This document shows, in pieces, positions 23,795 to 29,936 of a stretch of 29,936 bases of DNA (within the stretch, counting starts at the first letter, position 1; every line of letters begins with the position of its first letter). The position numbers and the translations under genes are program-made. Origin of the DNA: Algisphaera sp039180025 (GTDB lineage: Bacteria > Planctomycetota > Phycisphaerae > Phycisphaerales > Phycisphaeraceae). Where the stretch lies: the NCBI GenBank assembly GCA_039180025.1, contig JBCDDZ010000035.1:1-29936 (forward strand), written 5' to 3'. The notes under the pieces were generated by a model that was not told the origin of the DNA, did not search any database, and saw nothing but the letters and a program-made list of their open reading frames with translations.

Positions 23795-24030
23795 TTATCC
23801 CGGTCGAAGTCGGCGAATCATAAGGTTGTCCATCGCTAGCCGGATGATGTCTTCGTGAGCCCCCGGATCGCTCTGATAGCCTTTGCTTCAACGCCGGCAA
23901 CAATCCCAGTCGAGAGCGAACGCTCGCTCCACAAACCAGCGCTTGGGCCGAATTTTGAGGTTGTGCTTGCCGGTCCACTTTTAACGATCCCCAACTTCCG
24001 GCCGGGGGCGTGAACCCGTACTGAAGCCAA
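23795..24030 (-). pseudogene. Degenerate remnant of an IS5-type transposase (C-terminus)
   Basis: On the minus strand a conceptual translation gives LKIRPKRWFVERAFA, then a disrupted segment containing CRR and an in-frame TGA, then a well-preserved QSDPGAHEDIIRLAMDNLMIRRLRPG before a TAA at 23795-23797. This is the pattern of the C-terminal DDE region of IS5-group transposases (PKRWVVERTFAWL...RRLSKDYE...IYLAMIRLMVRRL). Further upstream the similarity continues in another frame (GRKLGIVKSGP), with a TAA in the first frame. At least one frameshift and two stops make it inactive. No clear terminal inverted repeats are seen, so the element boundaries are undefined. It lies about 160 bp downstream of the tRNA-Tyr gene. 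Confidence 0.7.
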
Positions 24031-24190
24031 GGATCGACAGCGATTGAATTTTCGCCGAAGCCCCCGGTTCAGCAAACGAGTACCGCTGGACGCCGATGAA
24101 ACTCGCTGACCGCGTTTGCACCCGGATGGGTCGCTGTTGAATCAAAAAACCGCACCAGCACGCATGAAAACGCACCGACGCGGGTTCGAG

Positions 24191-24273
24191 TGGGCGAAGC
24201 AGGATTCGAACCTGCGTAGGCGTAAGCCAACGGGTTTACAGCCCGTCCCAATTGGCCGCTCTGGCATTCGCCC
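24191..24273 (-). tRNA. tRNA-Tyr (GTA anticodon)
   Basis: The minus-strand sequence folds as a type II tRNA. A 7-bp acceptor stem GGGCGAA/TTCGCCC is at 24267-24273 and 24192-24198, with A discriminator at 24191. The anticodon stem ACGGG/CCCGT encloses loop CTGTAAA, with GTA at 24237-24239. A long variable arm follows, then T arm GCAGGTTCGAATCCTGC. The 3' CCA is not encoded. The gene is divergent from the HNH gene. Confidence 0.95.
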
Positions 24274-24422
24274 GGCCGGGCCCGGGAGTTTACCCCAAAC
24301 CCCTGGGCCTGTCGATCCGCCGCCCCGTAAAGCGGTTTACGAAGTTTTTACCTTGGCCCCGTCCGCCGACCAAGGTAGGATTCCGTACGGATCGGACGAC
24401 CCGCGAAAGGATGTGTCTCGGC

Positions 24423-25064
24423 ATGACCCCAGGCTCTACCGCGCTCAACAGCCAAGTCCTCGTGCTCAACAAGCTCTGGATGGCTATCCGCGTCATCGAC
24501 GCACGGCGGGCGTTTTCCATGCTCGTCCGCGACATGGCCGAGGTCATCCGTGTCGATGACGGCAGCTACACCGGCCACGCCTTCGATGACTGGGCCGAGC
24601 TTTCCCGGGCCCGCGCTAACTTCGAGGTCCATGCCGACGACGCGTCCTACGAATACATCCATACCGTCCGCATGCCCCTGGCGGTCCCCAAGATCATCCG
24701 CCTGCTCGGCTACGACCGCCTCCCCCGCCAGGACGTCAAGCTCAACCGCCGCAATATCTTCGCTCGCGACCACAACCGCTGCCAATACTGCGGACGATCG
24801 TTCGCCACCAGTGAGCTCTCCCTCGACCACGTCACCCCCCGTTCTCAAGGTGGGGGTACGAGTTGGGAAAACCTCGTGTGCTGCTGCGTCGGCTGCAATT
24901 CCAAAAAGGGCGGACGCACCCCCGCCCAGGCCCAGATGCCTTTGGTCCGCCCTCCGATGAAACCCAAACGCAACCCTTCGGTCACCGTCCGCGTCGGGCA
25001 CGACAAGTACGCTTCGTGGCGGACTTTCCTTGACAACGCCTACTGGTCCGTCGAACTCCAGTAG
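24423..25064 (+). CDS. HNH endonuclease family protein
   Basis: A 213-residue protein with a McrA-type HNH nuclease fold in its C-terminal half. Zinc cysteines C120-x2-C123 (CQYCG) are followed by the catalytic DH at D135-H136 (LSLDHVTPRSQGG), the asparagine N150 in SWENLV, and the second zinc pair C155-x2-C158 (CVGCNSKKGGRT). The N-terminal 90 residues (VLVLNKLWMAIRVIDARRAF) occur in a widespread bacterial HNH subfamily of unknown role. The ATG at 24423 has AAAGG 12 bases upstream, whereas the in-frame ATG at 24411 directly abuts that site. No restriction methylase or toxin partner lies next to it, so a defence role is not supported by context. Confidence 0.88.
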   Translation: MTPGSTALNSQVLVLNKLWMAIRVIDARRAFSMLVRDMAEVIRVDDGSYTGHAFDDWAELSRARANFEVHADDASYEYIHTVRMPLAVPKIIRLLGYDRLPRQDVKLNRRNIFARDHNRCQYCGRSFATSELSLDHVTPRSQGGGTSWENLVCCCVGCNSKKGGRTPAQAQMPLVRPPMKPKRNPSVTVRVGHDKYASWRTFLDNAYWSVELQ

Positions 25065-25116
25065 CGTCGCTGGGCGAGGCGGCTCCCGGCTCTACCCCGC
25101 TTTGAGCCCTCTGCGC

Positions 25117-26037
25117 TTACCCTCTCGCGTCTCGTAGCCGGTACATCACTTCGATCGGCACCCGCTCGCTGTTGAGGCCGATGGGCTTACGCGAGCCGTG
25201 GTAGTCGCTGCCCCCGGTCGCCACCAGCCCCATCGCCTGGGCCAAGCCCGTGAACCGACGTACGTCCGCCGGCGTGTGGTCGCTGTGCCCGGTCTCGATC
25301 CCGTCCAACCCTAGCAGCTTGAGCCGAGACACCGTGTGCTCGAGCGCCGCGTTGTCCGCCGCCCGCAACTGTACCGGGTGCGCCAGGCTCACCACCCCGC
25401 CCGCGGTATGGATCACCTCGATCGCCTCCGCCGCCGCCAGCCGATCCCGCCGCACGTGCGCCCCGCCGCCCACCCCCAGATACTTCACAAACGCCTCGTG
25501 GATCGACTTAACGTACCCCTTCTGCAACAGCACCTGAGCGATGTGCGGCCGCCCGATCACCGGCTCAACCTCCGCCACACCCCGCTCCGCTCCTGCATTC
25601 CTTCCGCCACCCTGCGCCACCGCCACCACCTCGCCGTAGTCGATCCGGATCCCCTGCTCGCTCAGCTTCTCCACGATCCGCGGGTTCCGCTCCGCTCGCG
25701 CGACCCTGAGCCGCTCCACGATCTCCACCAGCGGTGGATGCTCCGGATCCACGAAATACCCCAGCAGATGCATCGTTCCCTGGCCCGGCACCCCGCTCGA
25801 TCGACCTTCCCTCGCTCTATCCAAGTCAGGATCGACCGACAGCTCGATCCCCGGCACGAAGTCGATCTTCAGCCGCCCGGCCGCCGCTCCGCACGCGGCC
25901 AGACCCGCCGTCGTGTCGTGATCCGTGAGTGCAAACGCTCCCAGTCCTGCATCCCGGCAAAGCCGCGGTAAGTCCCCGGGCAGGTCCGTCCCGTCCGACG
26001 CCGACGAATGCATATGTAAATCACAGAACTCGGCCAT
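25117..26037 (-). CDS. PHP-domain metal-dependent phosphoesterase (TrpH/RNase AM-like)
   Basis: A 306-residue PHP-fold phosphoesterase. Metal-binding motifs are CDLHMHSSASDG (5-16), FALTDHDTTAGL, PGIELSVD, VVSLAHP and TGGSDYHG, in the order found in the TrpH/YciV family. Known members hydrolyse 3',5'-nucleoside bisphosphates or trim RNA 5' ends. RPHIAQVLLQKGYVKSIHEAFVKYL is also typical. An insertion rich in glycine and alanine (AVAQGGGRNAGAERG) makes it slightly longer than usual. The ATG at 26037 places the first motif at the N-terminus as in the family. It lies 55 bp downstream of the Coa1-like gene on the same strand. Confidence 0.87.
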   Translation of the reverse strand: MAEFCDLHMHSSASDGTDLPGDLPRLCRDAGLGAFALTDHDTTAGLAACGAAAGRLKIDFVPGIELSVDPDLDRAREGRSSGVPGQGTMHLLGYFVDPEHPPLVEIVERLRVARAERNPRIVEKLSEQGIRIDYGEVVAVAQGGGRNAGAERGVAEVEPVIGRPHIAQVLLQKGYVKSIHEAFVKYLGVGGGAHVRRDRLAAAEAIEVIHTAGGVVSLAHPVQLRAADNAALEHTVSRLKLLGLDGIETGHSDHTPADVRRFTGLAQAMGLVATGGSDYHGSRKPIGLNSERVPIEVMYRLRDARG

Positions 26038-26092
26038 CCGCTGCATCTTAAGCCATGCCCCCGTGGTAATTTTTCGCAGCGGCGCCCCCGGC

Positions 26093-26599
26093 CTACTCCG
26101 CGTCCTCGACCCCGTAGCGTTCTTTGGCCTCATCGGTCGGCACCGGCATCTCGACGCCCGTCGGCGGCTGATCATCGACGATCTCCACGACCTGCACCCC
26201 GAAGTCGCTGAACGTCGCCACATCCAAGAACACCAGTTCCCAGGCAGACTCGGCCGCCGCCGGGTCCCGGGCCGCGATCGCCCGCACCGTCCCTTTACCC
26301 GTCGGCCCCACCAGCCGCAGCGTCAGCTCCGCCTGCCCCGTCGTCTCATTGACCAGCCCCGCCGCCCGCCAACTCGGCTCCACCGGCTGCCCCAGGTGCG
26401 ACCGCACCGCGTGGTGCCCCGTCGCCGCCGCCACGGCCAACCGGTACGGCTCGGTCTGCTTCAATCGATTCACCGTCGTGACGTATACCGCCGTGAACAC
26501 CACCGCCCCGAACGCCAGAAACCCCAGGAATGTCAACCCCAACGCCCGCATCCGGTGCTCGACGTACCACGGTACCTGGGGCGGCGTATTACTATTCAT
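26093..26599 (-). CDS. Coa1-like single-pass membrane protein
   Basis: A 168-residue protein with one transmembrane helix at about 19-41 (ALGLTFLGFLAFGAVVFTAVY), followed by an extracytoplasmic or peripheral domain. The domain contains HHAVRSHLGQPVEPSW, a GQAELTLRLVGPTGKGTVRAIA strand pair and SAWELVFLDVAT, which resemble the cytochrome oxidase assembly protein 1 (Coa1) family. In bacteria the role of this family is not established. The ATG at 26599 is preferred because upstream codons read through the SDR gene's downstream region. It lies between the SDR and PHP genes on the same strand, 68 bp after the SDR stop. Confidence 0.7.
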   Translation of the reverse strand: MNSNTPPQVPWYVEHRMRALGLTFLGFLAFGAVVFTAVYVTTVNRLKQTEPYRLAVAAATGHHAVRSHLGQPVEPSWRAAGLVNETTGQAELTLRLVGPTGKGTVRAIAARDPAAAESAWELVFLDVATFSDFGVQVVEIVDDQPPTGVEMPVPTDEAKERYGVEDAE

Positions 26600-26667
26600 A
26601 GGAGACAAGTATACTGCGACCCGGCACCCCGTACGGATACCTGATCGCCGCTGCGACCGCTTCGGAA

Positions 26668-27504
26668 TCACGACCGGGAACGGGCATGCAGATTCAACAC
26701 CGCCGTGACCATCCGCCGCCACAGCAAGTCCGGGATCCAGCGGTTCAGAAACAGGTACGGCCCGGGTTTCGACGGGAATCGCAACCGCCCGCCGCGGTGG
26801 GTCACCGCCCGATAAATCGTTTTCGCGACGTGCTCGGGGCCCGGCAGTTTGTCTTCCAGCGATTCGGTGAACCGCCGCCAACGTTCGGTTCGTTGTTCGT
26901 ATGCCGGATGCTGCGTCCAGCGGAGGCCGCCGCCGAGGAAGTCGGTCCGGATCCCGCCGGGCTCGACCAGGCGCACCTTAACGCCGTGGTTGGCCAGCTC
27001 GTAGCGGACCGATTCGCTGAGTCCTTCGACGGCGAACTTGGTGGCGTGGTACGCGCTGCCCAATGGGAAACCGATGCGCCCACCGATCGACGACACGTTG
27101 ACCACCGTGCCGCGGCTCTCGTATAGCGCCGGTAAAACCGCTTGGGTTACCGCGATAAGGCCCAGTACGTTGGTGCGGAACTGGGTGTCGAGTTGTTCGT
27201 CGGTCGCGCCGTGGAGCGGCCCCATCAGGCCGTAGCCCGCGTTGTTGACCACAACGTCGATCCGGCCGAAGCGTTCGAGCGTTTGCGTGACCGCCGAGGC
27301 GATCGACTCGGGGTCGGTGACGTCTAGCGCCGGGCAGAACACGTCAAGTTCCTCGGCCCACGGCCGCCGTACCTCGGGCGACCGCATCGTCGCCGCCACG
27401 CCCCAACCTTTTTGGGCAAAGTGCTCAGCGGCGGCCCGGCCGATGCCGCTGCTCGACCCGGTGATGAGCGCCACACGGCCCGCGATGTTTTGAGCTTCAG
27501 CCAT
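26668..27504 (-). CDS. Short-chain dehydrogenase/reductase (SDR)
   Basis: A 278-residue classical SDR oxidoreductase using NAD(P)H. It has the cofactor motif TGSSSGIG (15-22), NNAG (87-90), the catalytic serine in NVSSIGG (S139) and the YHATK motif (Y152, K156). PGGIRTDF follows in the substrate loop. The ATG at 27504 is preceded by the purine-rich GAGAAAGAAAG and gives the standard start. The longer frame to 27651 crosses the operator region and the marR start. The substrate is unknown. It is divergent from a MarR gene, whose product probably controls it. Confidence 0.93.
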   Translation of the reverse strand: MAEAQNIAGRVALITGSSSGIGRAAAEHFAQKGWGVAATMRSPEVRRPWAEELDVFCPALDVTDPESIASAVTQTLERFGRIDVVVNNAGYGLMGPLHGATDEQLDTQFRTNVLGLIAVTQAVLPALYESRGTVVNVSSIGGRIGFPLGSAYHATKFAVEGLSESVRYELANHGVKVRLVEPGGIRTDFLGGGLRWTQHPAYEQRTERWRRFTESLEDKLPGPEHVAKTIYRAVTHRGGRLRFPSKPGPYLFLNRWIPDLLWRRMVTAVLNLHARSRS

Positions 27505-27553
27505 CTTTCTTTCTCGTGTTGCCGGTATTATGGAAAGCCGATCTGTTAAATAG

Positions 27554-27565
27554 TTTAATATTAAA
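27554..27565. promoter_or_regulatory. Probable MarR operator between SDR and marR genes
   Basis: The perfect 12-bp palindrome TTTAATATTAAA lies in an AT-rich divergent intergenic region (27505-27613). MarR-family proteins usually bind such palindromes between themselves and the regulated gene. Confidence 0.55.
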
Positions 27566-27613
27566 TAATACAAAATCAATCTAATTTCCGATCTTTCGAA
27601 TCGAAGGGCCGAG

Positions 27614-28036
27614 ATGACGAATGAATCACCGTGGGAACTGCTGTTGGGCAACGCGGGGGTGCTTCAGGCGGCCTTGACGGACGCCGAGCCGGCGCTGGCG
27701 GATGCCGGGCTGACAGACGTGAAGGCGTTTTTTCTGCTCACTTCTGTCGAGCAACATCCCGGGCCGGCCGACCTCGCGCGAGCGCTGATGCTGCCCCGGC
27801 CGACCGTCACGTTTCTGGTCAAGCGGGCCGAGGCCGCCGGCCACCTCAAACGGCTGCCCGTGCCCGGCGACTTGCGGCGGTTCCAACTGAAACTCACTCC
27901 GCGAGGTCGGCGGGCCATGAACGCCGGGCGGGATGCCGTGGATCAAGCCTTCGCCAGCTACCTGGGCCGGCTCTCGTCCGCCGAGGCCGCCACGTTCCGG
28001 AAGCTCATCCGCAAACTCGCCGGCGCCGGGGAGTAG
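27614..28036 (+). CDS. MarR-family transcriptional regulator
   Basis: A 140-residue winged-helix regulator. The DNA-binding part includes FLLTSVEQHPGPADLARALMLPRPTVTFLVKRAEAAGHLKRLP, followed by a wing with DLRRFQLKLTPRGRRAM, the standard MarR pattern. The C-terminal helix (SAEAATFRKLIRKLA) would form the dimer interface. It is divergent from the SDR gene and shares an AT-rich palindromic operator region with it, so it probably represses that gene and itself in response to a small molecule. The ATG at 27614 is the natural start; the ligand is unknown. Confidence 0.9.
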   Translation: MTNESPWELLLGNAGVLQAALTDAEPALADAGLTDVKAFFLLTSVEQHPGPADLARALMLPRPTVTFLVKRAEAAGHLKRLPVPGDLRRFQLKLTPRGRRAMNAGRDAVDQAFASYLGRLSSAEAATFRKLIRKLAGAGE

Positions 28037-28056
28037 TCGATACGTCCTGATCTGCC

Positions 28057-28075
28057 CCGCATTCATAAGATGCGG
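28057..28075 (+). terminator. Hairpin after marR
   Basis: CCGCAT (28057-28062) pairs with ATGCGG (28070-28075) around a 7-base loop, about 20 bp after the marR stop. No T-tract follows, so it is at best a weak terminator. Confidence 0.35.
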
Positions 28076-28196
28076 AAACGGATACAATCTCGCGTTCGCT
28101 CACCCGGACTAGCCTCCGAACATCCCCGAAACCGCCCCGGCCCCCGTCGCTCATTGGGCATCCCTTATCCTTCTACCCCCAACAAGCAGCCGCCCC

Positions 28197-29936
28197 ATGG
28201 CCCAGAATCACCTCCGCAACGTCGCGATCATTGCCCACGTCGACCACGGCAAGACCACCCTCACCGACCAACTGCTCTACCAGTCCGGCATGTTCCGCTC
28301 CGAAGACCTCGACAAGCTCGCCGGCGGCCAGCACAACCTCATCATGGACACCGGCGACCTCGAGCGTGAGCGCGGCATCACGATCACCGCTAAGAACTGT
28401 GCCGTGAACTACCGCCACACCGACGGGGCCGACTACAAGATCAACCTGATCGACACCCCCGGCCACGCGGACTTCGGCGGCGAGGTCGAGCGCGTCCTCA
28501 ACATGGCCGACGGCTGCCTGCTCGTGGTCGATGCCTTCGAGGGTCCGATGCCCCAGACGCGGTTCGTCCTCCAGAAAGCGTTGGCCATCGGGCTCAAGCC
28601 CGTCGTCGTCGTCAACAAGATCGACAAGCCCAACGCCCGGCCCGAAGACGTCATCAACGAAGTCTTCGACCTGCTCGGCGACCTCGACGCGCCCGACGAT
28701 GCGTTGGACTTCCCGATCGTCTACAGTTCGGCGAAAAACGGTTGGGCCACCGACGATCTCGCCACCGCCGGTATCGACGGGGCGGACCACCCCGACAACA
28801 TGCTGGCCCTCTACGAAGCGATCCTCGAACACGTGCCCGCCCCGTACGCCGAGGGTAGCGCCCGCGGCGCGGCCGCCGGGTTCGCCACCGGCGTCGAAGC
28901 CCTCGCCGCCCCGCTCCAGATGATGGTCACCACCATCCAGTACTCCGACTACGTCGGCCGCATCGCCGTCGGCCGGGTCAACGCCGGCCGCATCAACGCC
29001 GGCCAGCAGGTCACCGTCATCAACCGGGCCGGCGAAGGCAAACAACAAAAAATCATGAAGCTCAACGGCTTCGACGGCCTCAAGCAAAAAGAAGTCCCCC
29101 AGATCATCGCCGGGGACATCTGCGCCGTCGTCGGCCTCGACCCGATCGATATCGGCGACACCATCGCCTGCCCCGACCGCCCCGAAGCCCTGCCCGCCGT
29201 CGAGATCGACGAGCCGACGCTGACCATGACGTTCCGTGTCAACGACTCGCCGTTCGCCGGCCGTGAGGGCGAGTACGTCACCTCGCGTCAGGTTTTCGAT
29301 CGGCTACAAAAAGAGCTGCAATCCAACGTCGCCCTCCGCGTCGAGCGGGGCGAAGGCGGCGACGAATTCAAGGTCTCCGGGCGGGGCATGATGCACCTCG
29401 GCGTGCTGCTCGAGACCATGCGCCGCGAAGGCTACGAACTCCAGGTCGGCAAGCCCGAGGTGATCCTCAAGCGCCCCGAAGACGGCGAGCACCAGGGCAA
29501 GCTCTGCGAACCGATCGAACAACTCGTCATCGATTGCCCCGCCGAGTGTCAGAACGACGTGATGAGTCTGGTGACCAACCGCAAGGCCGAGATCGTCAGC
29601 ATGGACCCCAAAGCCGGGGCCGGCGACTACATCCACATGGAGTTCACGATCCCCGCCCGCGGCCTGATCGGCATGCGGACCCGGATGCTCACCGCCACCC
29701 AGGGCCGGGCCGTGATGCACCACAACCTGCTGCGCTACGAGCCGATGCGCGGCGACGTGCCCAAGCGGCCCGCCGGCGTCATCATTGCCAGCGATACCGG
29801 GCAGGTCACGCCCTACGCCCTCCACGGCCTCTACGACCGCGGCTTCTTCTTCGTGAAACCCGGCGATCAGGTCTACGAAGGCCAGGTCATCGGCGAGCAT
29901 TGCAAAGACAACGACATCATCGCCAACCCGATCAAG
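28197..29936 (+). CDS. typA: Ribosome-associated GTPase TypA/BipA (3' end outside window)
   Basis: A translational GTPase related to EF-G that acts in ribosome assembly and stress responses. The window holds 580 codons with no stop; the family is about 600-615 residues, so only the last 25 or so are missing. G motifs are AHVDHGKTT (13-21), RGITI, DTPGHADFGGEV, NKID and SSAK. Then come domain II (AAPLQMMVTTIQYSDYVGRI) and the EF-G-like C-terminal domains, with SGRGMMHLGVLLETMRREGYELQVG and the BipA-type MEFTIPARGLIGMRTRMLTAT. The ATG at 28197 gives the standard start MAQNHLRNVAIIAHVD. Confidence 0.96.
   Translation, partial: MAQNHLRNVAIIAHVDHGKTTLTDQLLYQSGMFRSEDLDKLAGGQHNLIMDTGDLERERGITITAKNCAVNYRHTDGADYKINLIDTPGHADFGGEVERVLNMADGCLLVVDAFEGPMPQTRFVLQKALAIGLKPVVVVNKIDKPNARPEDVINEVFDLLGDLDAPDDALDFPIVYSSAKNGWATDDLATAGIDGADHPDNMLALYEAILEHVPAPYAEGSARGAAAGFATGVEALAAPLQMMVTTIQYSDYVGRIAVGRVNAGRINAGQQVTVINRAGEGKQQKIMKLNGFDGLKQKEVPQIIAGDICAVVGLDPIDIGDTIACPDRPEALPAVEIDEPTLTMTFRVNDSPFAGREGEYVTSRQVFDRLQKELQSNVALRVERGEGGDEFKVSGRGMMHLGVLLETMRREGYELQVGKPEVILKRPEDGEHQGKLCEPIEQLVIDCPAECQNDVMSLVTNRKAEIVSMDPKAGAGDYIHMEFTIPARGLIGMRTRMLTATQGRAVMHHNLLRYEPMRGDVPKRPAGVIIASDTGQVTPYALHGLYDRGFFFVKPGDQVYEGQVIGEHCKDNDIIANPIK

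Noticed and set aside
24411..25064. HNH gene with no partner considered as a restriction or defence system
   Set aside because: No methylase, helicase, antitoxin or other defence gene is adjacent; the subfamily is widespread without such context.
26607..26616. AGTATACT core similar to the island operator, upstream of the Coa1-like gene
   Set aside because: Flanking bases differ (A and G instead of T and A), the gene is unrelated to the island, and the sequence also resembles an ordinary -10 box.
1..29936. CRISPR arrays, rRNA genes, prophage genes
   Set aside because: No regularly spaced repeats, rRNA-like sequence or phage structural genes are visible on either strand.

Overview
This is a GC-rich bacterial window, most consistent with a marine-type planctomycete of the class Phycisphaerae. 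The evidence is several formylglycine sulfatases together, a PEP-CTERM surface protein beside a planctomycete-type pseudopilin, an FG-GAP exported protein, high C/G use at third codon positions and a divergent DnaA. The taxonomy is inference; no rRNA gene is present.

Layout. Positions 1-5.4 kb hold housekeeping genes: the 3' end of an unknown gene, panC, a group 1 glycosyltransferase, prmC, a secreted hypothetical protein and a GNAT acetyltransferase. Positions 5.4-7.5 kb hold an AT-rich segment with DnaA-box-like sites (candidate oriC) followed by dnaA. Positions 7.8-23.7 kb form a catabolic island: an exported FG-GAP protein, three sulfatases, a GH2 beta-mannosidase, a GntR/FCD regulator, a PEP-CTERM LamG-like protein, a pseudopilin-like protein, a sodium:solute symporter and a DHDPS/NAL-family aldolase. 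Positions 23.8-24.3 kb contain a decayed IS5-type transposase remnant next to a tRNA-Tyr. Positions 24.4-29.9 kb return to ordinary genes: an HNH endonuclease, a PHP phosphoesterase, a Coa1-like membrane protein, an SDR oxidoreductase divergent from a MarR regulator, and typA/bipA running off the right edge.

How the genes work together. The palindrome TAGTATACTA occurs three times, each time in a promoter region of the island: between the FG-GAP gene and the first sulfatase, upstream of the beta-mannosidase, and upstream of the gntR gene. It fits the general FadR/FCD operator pattern and overlaps plausible -10 boxes. I infer that the GntR/FCD protein represses itself and the whole island. The sulfatases and the beta-mannosidase show no signal peptide, which suggests uptake followed by intracellular desulfation and mannoside cleavage. 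The FG-GAP, PEP-CTERM and pseudopilin-like proteins would act at or outside the envelope. The best description is a candidate sulfated beta-mannoside (or related algal glycan) utilization locus with its own operator code; the substrate cannot be read from sequence.
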